The notes: generated by a model not told the origin, from the letters alone. Shown: positions 1 to 8,306, counted from the stretch's first letter. The stretch: 64,000 nt of DNA from Bradyrhizobium sp. ISRA430 (GCF_029909975.1 NZ_CP094516.1:1-64000); one strand, 5' to 3'. Numbers and translations are program-made.

Positions 1-31
1 GTAACCAGCGGAAATTACAAGACAAAAGAGA

Positions 32-61
32 GCGGCGGGGCTTCGGCCCCGCCGCTTTTTT
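32..61 (+). terminator. Rho-independent terminator of a gene left of the window
   Basis: A perfect 10-bp stem (32-41 with 46-55) closes a TTCG loop and is followed by a run of T. It must end a rightward transcript that begins before base 1, possibly another flagellin gene, since these occur in tandem in Bradyrhizobium. Confidence 0.85.
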
Positions 62-144
62 GTTGCCGTCAGAGCCTTGCAGATCCGCATCTTGCGGCGG
101 GGAAGGGCGCTAACCCGGCATTAACCCTATCCCTTAAGTCGCCG

Positions 145-159
145 TTAACCATACTTTAA
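145..159 (+). promoter_or_regulatory. CtrA-type box upstream of flagellin gene
   Basis: The sequence is TTAA-ccatact-TTAA, an exact match to the TTAA-N7-TTAA site of the cell-cycle regulator CtrA, and it includes the TTAACCAT half-site. It lies 85 bp before the flagellin start codon. That CtrA binds here is an inference from the motif. Confidence 0.6.
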
Positions 160-243
160 AGGACAGCCCCTAGAACTGGACCAAAGCCCGCTTTCCAGAT
201 CGGCGAGCCCGATTCGTATCCGGTTCAAAAGGAAGACCCGCCA

Positions 244-2484
244 ATGTCCAACATCGTTCTCTCGGCGTCAGTTCGTCAGAACCTGTTGTCCCTGCAATCG
301 ACGGCCGACCTGCTGGCGACGACGCAGCAGCGCCTGGCAACCGGCAAGAAGGTCAATACGGCGCTGGACAACCCCACCAACTTCTTCACCGCGCAGGGGC
401 TGGACAATCGGGCGAGCGACATCAGCAATCTGCTCGACGGCATCAACAACGGCGTGCAGGTGCTGCAGGCAGCCAACACCGGCATCACCTCGCTACAGAA
501 GCTGATCGACAGCGCGAAGTCGATCGCCAACCAGGCGCTGCAGACGACCGTTGGCTACTCGACCAAGTCGAATATCTCGACCACGATCCCCGGTGCGACG
601 CCGGCTGACCTGCGCGGCACCACGAGCTATACGAATGCGTCGGCGACCGGCAATGTCGTCACCAACGGTACCGCTGGTGGTACGACTCCGATCACCACCG
701 CGACCACGCTGGGGGGCATTTCGCAGTCCCTGGTCGGCACGGCTGCCCCGGACGGTGCCGGCACTCCTGCCAGCCTTGCGACGGGCCTCACCCTGCTTGG
801 TACGCCCAGCGCGAGCACCATCGCGGCGAACGGTGCGCCGTCGGACGGTGACGTGCTGGTCGTCGACGGCAAGACGATTACGTTCAGAGCTGGCGCCACG
901 CCGACAGCGGCCGCCGTCCCCGCGGGCTCTGGCTTGAGCGGCAATATCGTCACTGACGGCAATGGCAACTCGACCGTTTACCTCGGGACAAACGCCAGCC
1001 CGACCGCCACCGTTCAGGATGTGATGAATGCGATCGACCTCGCGAGCGGCGTTCAGAAGGCAGCCATCTCGGCAGGTCTTGCCACCCTGTCGAACTCGTC
1101 GGGCACCAACGCCTCCATCGCCGGCGGTGCTCTCACCCTCACCACCGGCACGGGTGCCGACCTCAGCATCACCGGCAAGTCCGATTTCCTGAAGGCACTC
1201 GGCCTGACGACCGCGACCGGCTCCGGCAACGTCACTGTAACCAAGGCGCGTCTGACGACCTCGGCGACGCTGGGCACGCTTGTTCAGGACGGCTCCACGC
1301 TCAATGTCGATGGCAAGACGATCACGTTCAAGAACGCGGCCGTCCCCGCTGCCGCTCCGTCGGGCTCCGCCAAGGTCGGCAATATCGTGACGGACAGCAG
1401 CGGTAACTCCGTCGTCTACCTCCAGGGCGCGGACGTTCAGGATACGCTCAACGCAATCGACCTCGCGACCGGCGCTGGTACCATCAGCGCGGGGGCCGTG
1501 GTGGCCGCGAGCGGTTCGTCGCTTTCGTCGGTCGTCAATGGTGCTCTCAAGATCAGCACCGGCACCTCGGCGGATCTATCGATCACCGGAACGGGCAACG
1601 CGCTGTCCGCGTTTGGGCTGACCGGTTCGACCGGCACCGGCACCGCCTTCACCGCGAGTCGCTCGCCGGGGGCCGGCAGCATCTCAGGCAAGACCTTGAC
1701 CTTCACCGCCTTCAACGGAGGCACGCCGGTCAACGTCACCTTCGGTGATGGAACCAACGGCACGGTCAAGACGCTTGATCAGCTCAACTCTCAGCTTCAG
1801 GCAAACCATCTGACGGCGACGATCGACGCCAATGGCGTGCTCACGATCACCACGGTCAACGAGTACGCCTCTTCAACGCTCGGCTCGTCGACTGCCGGCG
1901 GCGTGGTCGGCGGCACGATCACGGGCGTGGTCTCCTTCACCACCGCGCAACCGCCGATCCAGGATCCGGTCGCGCAGACGGCGCGTTCGAATCTGGTCAA
2001 CCAGTTCAACAACATCCTGGCGCAGATCGACACGACGTCGCAGGACGCCTCCTTCAACGGCGTCAACCTGCTCAACGGCGATACGCTGAAGCTTATCTTC
2101 AACGAGACCGGCAGCTCCACGCTCAGCATCAACGGCGTGGTGTTCAACGCGGCGGGCCTGGGCCTCAGCAACCTCGTCAACGGCGTCGACTTCATCGACA
2201 ACGGTGCCACCAACAGGGTGCTCGCGAGCCTCAACGCTGCTTCGAGCACGCTGCGGTCGGAAGGCTCCGCCCTCGGTTCGAACCTCTCGATCGTGCAGGT
2301 GCGCCAGGACTTCTCCAAGAACCTGATCAACGTGCTGCAGACCGGATCGTCCAACCTGACGCTCGCCGACACAAACGAGGAAGCGGCCAACAGCCAGGCG
2401 CTGTCGACCCGCCAGTCGATCGCGGTCTCCGCGCTGTCGCTCGCCAACCAGTCGCAGCAGAGCGTGCTGCAGCTCCTCCGCTAA
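244..2484 (+). CDS. fliC: Flagellin (large, filament subunit)
   Basis: This is a flagellar filament subunit, exported through the flagellar type III apparatus and polymerised outside the cell. The conserved D0/D1 helices are present at the N-terminus (about residues 1-110, with the heptad-like LLATTQQRLATGKKV segment) and at the C-terminus (about 574-746, ending QQSVLQLLR). The 746 residues exceed the common 270-500 and fit the large flagellins of the Bradyrhizobium primary (thick) flagellum. The surplus lies in the variable centre, where a block starting near residue 202 (VVDGKTITF) recurs near 351 (NVDGKTITF). The start follows an aaGGAAg ribosome site. A strong terminator follows, so it is probably monocistronic. 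Confidence 0.95.
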   Translation: MSNIVLSASVRQNLLSLQSTADLLATTQQRLATGKKVNTALDNPTNFFTAQGLDNRASDISNLLDGINNGVQVLQAANTGITSLQKLIDSAKSIANQALQTTVGYSTKSNISTTIPGATPADLRGTTSYTNASATGNVVTNGTAGGTTPITTATTLGGISQSLVGTAAPDGAGTPASLATGLTLLGTPSASTIAANGAPSDGDVLVVDGKTITFRAGATPTAAAVPAGSGLSGNIVTDGNGNSTVYLGTNASPTATVQDVMNAIDLASGVQKAAISAGLATLSNSSGTNASIAGGALTLTTGTGADLSITGKSDFLKALGLTTATGSGNVTVTKARLTTSATLGTLVQDGSTLNVDGKTITFKNAAVPAAAPSGSAKVGNIVTDSSGNSVVYLQGADVQDTLNAIDLATGAGTISAGAVVAASGSSLSSVVNGALKISTGTSADLSITGTGNALSAFGLTGSTGTGTAFTASRSPGAGSISGKTLTFTAFNGGTPVNVTFGDGTNGTVKTLDQLNSQLQANHLTATIDANGVLTITTVNEYASSTLGSSTAGGVVGGTITGVVSFTTAQPPIQDPVAQTARSNLVNQFNNILAQIDTTSQDASFNGVNLLNGDTLKLIFNETGSSTLSINGVVFNAAGLGLSNLVNGVDFIDNGATNRVLASLNAASSTLRSEGSALGSNLSIVQVRQDFSKNLINVLQTGSSNLTLADTNEEAANSQALSTRQSIAVSALSLANQSQQSVLQLLR

Positions 2485-2517
2485 GCGCGACGCTGACGAC
2501 CGCAATGAAGAGAATGG

Positions 2518-2545
2518 CGGCGAGGCTGATGCCTCGCCGTTCTTT
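2518..2545 (+). terminator. Flagellin gene terminator
   Basis: A perfect 9-bp stem (2518-2526 with 2531-2539) with a TGAT loop is followed by TTCTTTT, 34 bp past the flagellin stop codon. Confidence 0.85.
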
Positions 2546-2686
2546 TGATTGAGATTCATAACGCTCGATTAGTCGAAATCGGCGCATGATGGACGCAAGC
2601 GTTTACAGTGCACGCACGCGCGTTTAGCCTTGAGGTGAGGAAGACTCCGCGACCCGTAATTGTCCGGAGCCCGTTCGCACTCTCAC

Positions 2687-2701
2687 GTAAGCAAATCTTA
2701 A
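2687..2701 (+). promoter_or_regulatory. CtrA-like box upstream of flaF
   Basis: GTAA-gcaaatc-TTAA matches seven of eight bases of TTAA-N7-TTAA. Just downstream, TTAA-N9-CCTAG recurs with the same spacing as upstream of the flagellin gene (156-172), which suggests a shared promoter element. Both assignments are motif-based. Confidence 0.4.
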
Positions 2702-2775
2702 GCGGCGCTGCCTAGGGTTGGGAAAGAAATCCTTAAGTCTGTTCAACGGACCAGGAAACCTCCAAGGTGTGATTG

Positions 2776-3144
2776 ATGTCGAATTCTGCTGCCTCGGCTT
2801 ACGCGCGCGTTGCAACGACCACCGCATCTCCTCGCGACATTGAGGCGCAGACCCTGCTCAAGGCAGCGAACAAGCTGCAGGACGCCGTCAACAGCGCCGA
2901 TCCGCTCAGCGAGCAGACCAAGCAGGCACTGCTGTTCAACCGCAAGCTCTGGACGATCTTCCTGAGCGAAGCGATGCGTGACACCAATCCGCAGCCGCTC
3001 GACGTCCGGCAGAAGATCGCCAACATCAGCGTGTTCGTGCTGAGCCAGACCGCTGCGCTGCAGATGAGCCCGCAGTTCGATCACTTCCGTCCGCTGATCG
3101 AGATCAACAGGAATATCGCCGCCGGTCTGTCCGGCCGGCCGTGA
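2776..3144 (+). CDS. flaF: Flagellar biosynthesis regulator FlaF
   Basis: This small cytoplasmic protein (122 residues) of the FlaF family is required for flagellin production in Caulobacter and rhizobia, where it works against FlbT, the repressor of flagellin mRNA. The N-terminal YARVATTTASPRDIEAQTLLKAA region and the central RKLWTIFLSEAM motif are family signatures. ATG at 2776 is preferred over the adjacent in-frame TTG at 2773. It follows the flagellin gene after the flagellin terminator, so it probably has its own promoter. No flbT lies between or beside them here, although the two are often neighbours. Confidence 0.9.
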   Translation: MSNSAASAYARVATTTASPRDIEAQTLLKAANKLQDAVNSADPLSEQTKQALLFNRKLWTIFLSEAMRDTNPQPLDVRQKIANISVFVLSQTAALQMSPQFDHFRPLIEINRNIAAGLSGRP

Positions 3145-3207
3145 TGGTCAACATCATGAGCATCCCGTCGACCGCCGTCATCGCAGGCCAAGCTCGATGC
3201 CCGAGCG

Positions 3208-3567
3208 TCAGGCGCTGAGATCGGTATTGAGCGGACGCGAGGGCTCGGACTTCAGATCCAGTGCATGGAAATAGGCGCGGCGGCGCAGCATCGCCTCGTC
3301 GGGAAACTGGTTGACCACCGCGTCGGTCTTGTCGTTGACGACCTGGAAGACAAAGGACGCCGCCGCCTGGTCGAACACGACCTGGCGCGAGATGTTCTCG
3401 TTATTTTGCAAATCATTGCGCACGGCCGCGCTGGTATCGCTCGCGGCCACCGTCTGGCTCACGGGCAAATCGGTCTGCACGGCGTCGTTCGCCGCCGCAT
3501 TCGACGTCGTTACGATTGGCGCGGGGGCCGGTATCCCCACCGGCCTGATGCTGAAATCTGTACTCAT
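3208..3567 (-). CDS. FlaG-like flagellar protein
   Basis: This is a 119-residue protein with a disordered Ala/Thr/Pro-rich first half. Its conserved second half (ISRQVVFDQAAASFVFQVVNDKTDAVVNQFPDEAMLRRRAYF) resembles FlaG family proteins, whose C-terminal domains read V.DK.T.EVI.QIP.E. FlaG proteins influence filament length, but the role here is not established. It is convergent with flaF, and a 28-nt palindrome separates it from the flgN-like gene upstream. The sequence supports a conserved flagellar-locus protein; the FlaG name is a family-level inference. Confidence 0.7.
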   Translation of the reverse strand: MSTDFSIRPVGIPAPAPIVTTSNAAANDAVQTDLPVSQTVAASDTSAAVRNDLQNNENISRQVVFDQAAASFVFQVVNDKTDAVVNQFPDEAMLRRRAYFHALDLKSEPSRPLNTDLSA

Positions 3568-3665
3568 GGCAGCCTCCTGGTTGCCTGGTCTGAGTCAAAT
3601 CCCAACCCCTCTAATCGCGCAACCATGAAACATCAGGATTGAAGGTCGGGTTACGAAACGTGCCT

Positions 3666-3696
3666 AACCGCGCGGCGATATCGCCGCGCGGTTTTT
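3666..3696. terminator. 28-nt perfect palindrome, probable terminator
   Basis: A perfect inverted repeat spans 3666-3693 between the flgN-like stop and the FlaG-like start. The T-run lies on the plus side (TTTTT), so it is a strong terminator for rightward transcripts and a weaker one for the leftward flgI-flgJ-flgN-like operon. Confidence 0.7.
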
Positions 3697-3726
3697 CGTA
3701 AAATTGCAGGTAGCTTTCGCGTGCGC

Positions 3727-4227
3727 TCAGAGCGACCGGCTGACCGCGAGCGGCGTGATGTGGCGTGGGCCGGGAGCGGCGCGGCGTCCCGCCGCCGTAT
3801 AGGTGTTCGGCACGTTGCGCTTCTGGATCTCGGCATTGACGCCGCGCACCACGCTCTCGCTCACCGCATGCGCGGTCGCGAGCACGGTGAGATTGACCTG
3901 GAGCATCGCGCGGAATGCATCATGATGGCGATGCAGCGTCGAGAGCAGCTCCGGCGCGGATTTCGCGAGCTGGGTCTGGTTCGCCTTGAGCTGGCTGACG
4001 GCCCCGACATAGCGTCGCGACAGCTCCCGCTTCTTGCTCTCGAATTCCATCGCTTCTCGTAGGCGGCCGGCCCGCACGAGCTCGGTCTCGCGCTCGACCA
4101 ATCCGAGCAGCGCATTCATCGCGTCCATCAGATCCTCGGCGAGCTTGCGCGCCTCGGCATTGCCGGGTGTGGCGGCTGGGCGCGAAGCGGGCAGCGGCTG
4201 ACGTGATGCGTTGAAGTGGTGGTTCAT
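3727..4227 (-). CDS. FlgN-like flagellar chaperone
   Basis: This 166-residue, largely helical protein has a FlgN-like core at about residues 27-110 (AEDLMDAMNALLGLVERETELVRAGR, then FESKKRELSRRYVGAV). FlgN proteins are cytosolic chaperones for the hook-filament junction proteins FlgK and FlgL. The flanks, rich in Arg, Pro and Ala, are probably disordered. It is the last gene of the leftward flgI-flgJ operon, 11 bp after flgJ, which supports a flagellar role. The exact partner cannot be read from sequence. Confidence 0.75.
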   Translation of the reverse strand: MNHHFNASRQPLPASRPAATPGNAEARKLAEDLMDAMNALLGLVERETELVRAGRLREAMEFESKKRELSRRYVGAVSQLKANQTQLAKSAPELLSTLHRHHDAFRAMLQVNLTVLATAHAVSESVVRGVNAEIQKRNVPNTYTAAGRRAAPGPRHITPLAVSRSL

Positions 4228-4238
4228 GTCGTTTGACC

Positions 4239-4607
4239 TTATGCCGTGCGGACGGTTTTCGCCTGCTGCAGGATGAGGGTGCGATAGACCTCGCTCGCCA
4301 CGCCGACGCCGCCGGCATTGGCGAAATTCTTGGAATACTGCTCGGTCAGCATCGAGCGCCAGACGCCGGTGCCCGGCGTGTCGCCGAACGGACCTTCGCC
4401 CTTCAGGCCCGAGGTCATCTGCGAGAACATCGCGTTGAGGAACATGCCCTCGAAATCGGTCGCGGTCTTCTGCGCCTTGGCCTGCTGTTGCGGCGAGACC
4501 TTTTGCAGCGCGGCGGCGAGCTCGAAATCCGGGCGGCCGTTGCGGCTCTGTACGGCGAAGGCCGAGTTCACGACATGCGCGGTGTTGATCATGCCCGTCT
4601 GCATCAC
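4239..4607 (-). CDS. flgJ: Rod-binding protein, FlgJ N-domain type
   Basis: This 122-residue protein corresponds only to the rod-capping half of enterobacterial FlgJ, with the family segment TDFEGMFLNAMFSQMTSGLKGEGPFG and a C-terminal Y.KNFANAGG.G.A..VYR. The muramidase domain is absent, as is usual in alphaproteobacteria, so another hydrolase must open the peptidoglycan. Its ATG overlaps the flgI stop by 4 bp, which indicates translational coupling. Confidence 0.9.
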   Translation of the reverse strand: MMQTGMINTAHVVNSAFAVQSRNGRPDFELAAALQKVSPQQQAKAQKTATDFEGMFLNAMFSQMTSGLKGEGPFGDTPGTGVWRSMLTEQYSKNFANAGGVGVASEVYRTLILQQAKTVRTA

Positions 4608-5728
4608 ATCACCTCGATGTCGGCCTCGATCGCGCCCGCGGCCTTGATCGCCTGGAGGATGCTGATGAGGTCGCGCGGGCCGATGCCGAGGCCGTTGAGA
4701 CCGTCGACGAGCTGCTGGAGCGATACGCCGTCCTTGACGACGGCAAACTTCTTGCCGTCCTCGGTGACCCCGACGCTGCTGCGCGGCGTGACCACGGTGC
4801 GGCCCCGCGACAGCGGGTTGGGCTGGCTGACCTGCGGGCTCTCGGAGATCGTGACGGTGAGGTTGCCCTGCGCGACCGCCACGGTGGCGACGCGGACGTC
4901 GCGGCCCATCACGATGATGCCGCTTCGCTCGTCGATGACGATCTTGGCGGCGAGGTCAGGATCGACCTGGAGCTGCTCGATCTCGGTGAGGAAGGCGACC
5001 ACGTTGCCCTTGAACTCCGGCGGGATCGAAAGCTGCACCGTGGAGGGATCGAGCGGCTCAGCGGTCTTGACGCCGAGATAATCGTTGACCGCGGCCGCGA
5101 TGCGCTTGGCAGTGGTGAAGTCGGCGTTGCGCAGCGCCAGACGCACGTTTGGCAGCCGATTGAGCGCGAACTCGATCTCACGCTCGATGATGGCGCCGTT
5201 GGCGATGCGGCCCACCGTCGGCACGCCGCGGACGATCTTTGCCGCTTCACCCTCCGCCTGGAAGCCGGAGATCGCGAGCGTGCCCTGCGCGACCGCGTAG
5301 ACGTTGCCGTCGGCGCCGAGCAGGGGAGTGACGAGCAGGGTGCCGCCGCGCAGATCCTTGGCGTCACCGAGCGCGGAGACCGTGACGTCCATGCGCGTGC
5401 CTTGCGTAGCGAAGGCTGGCAGGTTGCCGGTTACCATCACGGCGGCGACGTTCCCGGTGCGGATGGTGGCGCCGCGGATGTTGACGCCCATGCGCTCGAG
5501 CATCGCCTGCAGCGACTGCTTGGTGAAGGGGATGTTGTTCAGCGTGTCGCCGGTGCCGTTGAGGCCGACGACGAGGCCGTAGCCGATGAGCTGGTTCTGC
5601 CGCACGCCTTCGATATTGGCGAGGTCCTTGATGCGCGAGGTCGCGGCCGCCGAGGTGACCGACAACGCCAGCGCCGACAGCGCGGCGCAGGCCACTCCCA
5701 GAATCCTCACCCAACGAACGCCTGGCAT
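4604..5728 (-). CDS. flgI: Flagellar P-ring protein FlgI
   Basis: FlgI forms the periplasmic P-ring bushing around the flagellar rod. A Sec signal peptide (about residues 1-30, ending near TSAAA) precedes the conserved SRIKDLANIEGVRQNQLIGYGLVVGLNGTGD block, and the C-terminus ends in the usual ILQAIKAAGAI.A.IEVM. The 374-residue length is typical. I chose ATG 5728, preceded by GGGGAG, over the in-frame TTG at 5752. It is the first gene of flgI-flgJ-flgN-like and is divergent from fliX. Confidence 0.95.
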   Translation of the reverse strand: MPGVRWVRILGVACAALSALALSVTSAAATSRIKDLANIEGVRQNQLIGYGLVVGLNGTGDTLNNIPFTKQSLQAMLERMGVNIRGATIRTGNVAAVMVTGNLPAFATQGTRMDVTVSALGDAKDLRGGTLLVTPLLGADGNVYAVAQGTLAISGFQAEGEAAKIVRGVPTVGRIANGAIIEREIEFALNRLPNVRLALRNADFTTAKRIAAAVNDYLGVKTAEPLDPSTVQLSIPPEFKGNVVAFLTEIEQLQVDPDLAAKIVIDERSGIIVMGRDVRVATVAVAQGNLTVTISESPQVSQPNPLSRGRTVVTPRSSVGVTEDGKKFAVVKDGVSLQQLVDGLNGLGIGPRDLISILQAIKAAGAIEADIEVM

Positions 5729-5938
5729 CCTCTGCTCCCCGAGGCTCCTCAAATCGAAGGACCGTCTGCGACACTCCCATGACGAGCTGGTCCGAACCTC
5801 TCCATGCGAGCGCTGTGCCAGATCGGGGCAGAGGGGGTAGGCGGTTGAATACGTTGAGTAAATCTGTTTAGACCGGCGTCAGCCGGCGTTCGCCGTGAGG
5901 CGCGAAACTGCCGCCTGTCGGCAGATTTTGCCGGGCTG

Positions 5939-5953
5939 TTTACGCACCATTAA
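5939..5953 (+). promoter_or_regulatory. CtrA-like box between flgI and fliX
   Basis: TTTA-cgcacca-TTAA, continuing as TTAACCATAG, matches seven of eight bases of TTAA-N7-TTAA. It lies 46 bp before fliX and 210 bp from the divergent flgI start, so it may serve either gene. Confidence 0.5.
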
Positions 5954-5998
5954 CCATAGTCCGGCGAAGCTGGGGCATCGATCACCCGGATTGCTTCG

Positions 5999-6412
5999 AT
6001 GCGCATCTACGGACCGAACGGCACCACGCTTGAAACGCCGGCCAGCCAGGCTAGGCGGACCAGCTCCGGCACCTTCGTGCTGCCCGACACTTCGTCGGCG
6101 CAGGAGACGCGTTCCGCGTCCGCGCCGAAGGCCGCCGCCAACATCGATGCGCTGCTCGCGCTGCAAGGCATCGAGGAGGATCCGGTGGAGCGGCGCAAGC
6201 GCTCGGTCGCGCGCGGCAAGGCTGCGCTCGACGTGCTCGACGATCTCAAGATGGGCCTCCTGTCCGGCAACCTCAACGCCTCGACCGTGATGCGGCTGCG
6301 CGATGCGGCGGCAAACCTGAAGTCGTCCTCCGGCGATCCTGGCCTAGATGCTGTGCTCTCCGAGATCGAGCTGCGCGTCGAGGTCGAACTCGCCAAGGCG
6401 GGGCAGGGCTGA
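5999..6412 (+). CDS. fliX: Class II flagellar assembly regulator FliX
   Basis: FliX (137 residues here) in Caulobacter couples assembly of the early basal body to activity of the sigma54 activator FlbD. Family signatures are the N-terminal MRI.GPNG and the C-terminal helical part (DALLALQGIEEDPVERRKRSVARGKAALDVLDDLKMGLLSG). It is monocistronic, divergent from the P-ring operon, and has a CtrA-like box upstream. No flbD homologue lies in the window. Confidence 0.9.
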   Translation: MRIYGPNGTTLETPASQARRTSSGTFVLPDTSSAQETRSASAPKAAANIDALLALQGIEEDPVERRKRSVARGKAALDVLDDLKMGLLSGNLNASTVMRLRDAAANLKSSSGDPGLDAVLSEIELRVEVELAKAGQG

Positions 6413-6456
6413 GCCGCCAATCTAGCTCGTAGTCGTCTTGAAATCTCTCTCAGCAC

Positions 6457-6556
6457 GTCGTCGCCCGGTTTAACCGGGCGACCCAGTACTCCAGAGAGAG
6501 CGACGTATACGGAGAGGCCGCGGCGTACTGGATGCCCGGTCAAGCCGGGGCACGAC
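6457..6556. repeat. Palindromic intergenic repeat, family B copy 1
   Basis: Two inverted arms carry CGCCCGGTTtaACCGGGCGA and GGATGCCCGGTCAAGCCGGG, separated by a less conserved stretch. Related copies occur at 42593-42695 and 60888-61022. It lies between the convergent fliX and HxlR-family genes. Confidence 0.75.
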
Positions 6557-6597
6557 AGCGGAGTTTTGGGCGGCTTTGCTTCGCTTGATCGTGCGCT

Positions 6598-6969
6598 CTA
6601 CGCCGCCTCTTCCTTCTGCTGCGCGTCGTAGCGGCGCTGGGCGGCGAGCACATCCTTCAGATTCTGCTCGGCCCAATCGCGCAGCGGATCGACCGCCGCA
6701 GCCAGCGTTACGCCGAGCTGGGTGATCGAATATTCCACCGTCACCGGCACGGTTGCGATGGCGTGGCGCTTGATCAGTCCGTCGCGTTCCAGTGATTTGA
6801 GAACCTGGCTCAGCATCTTCTGCGAAATGCCTTCAATCGTGCGACGCAACTGATTGAAACGCATCGGTTCCTCGCGCAACAGCAGCAGGATCAGCACCGC
6901 CCATTTGTCGCCGACGCGATCGAGGATCTGGCGTGTCGGGCAGTTGGCTGCATAGACGTCGGGTTTCAT
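6598..6969 (-). CDS. HxlR-family winged-helix transcriptional regulator
   Basis: This is a 123-residue DNA-binding protein with the HxlR signature CPTRQILDRVGDKWAVLILLLL and the wing segment RDGLIKRHAIATVPVTVEYSIT. A cysteine at position 10, conserved in redox- or electrophile-sensing members such as YodB, is present. The ATG at 6969 follows ggaacggag and is preferred over a start at 7035. It is divergent from the NAD(P)-binding gene at 7110, and repeats in the shared intergenic region suggest that it controls both. Confidence 0.92.
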   Translation of the reverse strand: MKPDVYAANCPTRQILDRVGDKWAVLILLLLREEPMRFNQLRRTIEGISQKMLSQVLKSLERDGLIKRHAIATVPVTVEYSITQLGVTLAAAVDPLRDWAEQNLKDVLAAQRRYDAQQKEEAA

Positions 6970-7006
6970 CTCCGTTCCTCGCGCTCTGTTCCGCTTACGC
7001 TGCTGG

Positions 7007-7087
7007 GTTACCCTTGCGTAATCAGGTAAGCACAAAGTGCTCTCTTAACACCAGCATCCTTTGCGATATCTAGTTACTGCAAGTTAC
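7007..7087. promoter_or_regulatory. Candidate HxlR operator pair
   Basis: The 140-bp divergent intergenic region holds an inverted pair GTTAC-N6-GTAAT (7007-7022), a further GTAAG (7026-7030), and a GTTAC-N5-GTTAC direct repeat (7073-7087). The elements share a CTTGC/TTGCA core. This arrangement next to an HxlR gene suggests autoregulation and control of the neighbour. Binding is inferred. Confidence 0.45.
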
Positions 7088-7109
7088 CACAGGAGCAAAG
7101 GAGCCTTCC

Positions 7110-7721
7110 ATGAAAATTGCTGTCGCTGGTGCCTCGGGCCGGGCTGGATCGGAGATCACCAAGGAACTGTCCCGCCGCGGTCATAGCGTGACCGCCATTG
7201 CCCGAAACCCCGAAAAGATTGCCGCACTAGCGAACGTTACACCCACCAAGGGCGACGTGCTCGATCAGGCCGGCCTGACCAAGCTCTGGGCCGGGCACGA
7301 CGTTGCGGTGAGTTCCGTGCACTTCCTGGCCAGCGATCCGCACAAGCTGGTCGGCGCGGCCAAGGCATCTGGCGTCGGTCGCTACCTCGTCGTCGGCGGT
7401 GCCGGCAGCCTTGAGGTCGCGCCCGGCGTGAAGCTGGTCACAACTCCCGGTTTTCCGGCGCAGTACAAGGCTGAGGCAGAGAAGGGTTCCGCTTTCCTGG
7501 ATCTGTTGCGGCAGGAACAGGACCTGAACTGGACCTTTCTCTCGCCGTCGGCGCTGTTTATCGAGGGCGAACGGACGGCCAAGTTCCGGCTCGGGGGCGA
7601 TCAGCTTCTCGCAGATGCGAACGGTAAAAGCTGGATCACCTTCGCCGACTACGCCATCGCGCTCGCCGATGAGATCGAGCGTCCGGCTCATCTGAAACAG
7701 CGTTTCACGGTCGGCTACTGA
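7110..7721 (+). CDS. NAD(P)-binding oxidoreductase, NmrA/YwnB-like
   Basis: This is a 203-residue Rossmann-fold protein with an N-terminal dinucleotide-binding motif (VAGASGRAGSEI, residues 4-15) and the layout of atypical short-chain reductases of the NmrA-like group. No Tyr-x3-Lys catalytic pair is obvious. Such genes are common partners of HxlR regulators and respond to quinone or electrophile stress, so an NAD(P)H-dependent protective role is plausible but unproven. The start follows AGGAGcaaagGAG. Confidence 0.85.
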   Translation: MKIAVAGASGRAGSEITKELSRRGHSVTAIARNPEKIAALANVTPTKGDVLDQAGLTKLWAGHDVAVSSVHFLASDPHKLVGAAKASGVGRYLVVGGAGSLEVAPGVKLVTTPGFPAQYKAEAEKGSAFLDLLRQEQDLNWTFLSPSALFIEGERTAKFRLGGDQLLADANGKSWITFADYAIALADEIERPAHLKQRFTVGY

Positions 7722-7890
7722 GCTCCGCGGCCGCCCCCGGGTTCTTCCGGATAAACGTTCCTGTGCAAGGGCTTGGGGGCGGTAACTGCGTGCTCAGGGA
7801 AATATTGTCTGTCACAGGAGGCCGCTATATAAGGCCCGGCTCAACGGACCCGTTTTGTTGCGAGTCGTTGCTTAAAAAGATAGGCCGCCC

Positions 7891-8301
7891 TTGGAAAAGT
7901 TGAAAAACTACCGACCGACCGAAAAAGAGCCTTTCATGAACGACCGGCAGAAGGAGTACTTCCGTTTGAAGCTCCTCGCCTGGAAGGATGAGATCCTCAA
8001 AGAGTCCAAGCTCACCCTGCAGGCCCTGCAGGAGGAGAACGTGAACCACCCCGATCTCGCCGATCGGGCTTCGTCCGAAACCGACCGTGCCATCGAACTC
8101 CGCGCCCGCGATCGCCAGCGCAAGTTGATCGCCAAGATCGACGCCGCGCTCCAGCGCATCGAGGACAACACCTACGGCTATTGCGAGGAAACCGGCGAGC
8201 CGATCTCATTGAAGCGGCTCGAGGCGCGGCCCATCGCGACGCTCTCGGTGGAGGCGCAGGAGCGCCACGAGAAACGCGAGAAGGTCTATCGCGACGAATG
8301 A
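7891..8301 (+). CDS. dksA: RNA polymerase-binding factor DksA, cysteine-poor
   Basis: DksA enters the RNA polymerase secondary channel and works with ppGpp in the stringent response. The coiled-coil tip is intact (DLADRASSETDRAIELR, with the acidic residues near 55-58), and the C-terminal globular region reads YGYCEETGEPISLKRLEARP. Only one cysteine (C98) remains of the four zinc ligands of the classical protein, as in other rhizobial DksA proteins, so the fold must hold without a four-cysteine zinc site. TTG 7891 gives 136 residues; ATG 7936 (MNDRQKEY) is the alternative start. Confidence 0.9.
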   Translation: MEKLKNYRPTEKEPFMNDRQKEYFRLKLLAWKDEILKESKLTLQALQEENVNHPDLADRASSETDRAIELRARDRQRKLIAKIDAALQRIEDNTYGYCEETGEPISLKRLEARPIATLSVEAQERHEKREKVYRDE

Positions 8302-8306
8302 AAGAT

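Noticed and set aside
121..137. A second CtrA box at TTAACCCTATCCCTTAA upstream of the flagellin gene
   Set aside because: The spacing is nine bases instead of seven, so only the box at 145-159 is counted.
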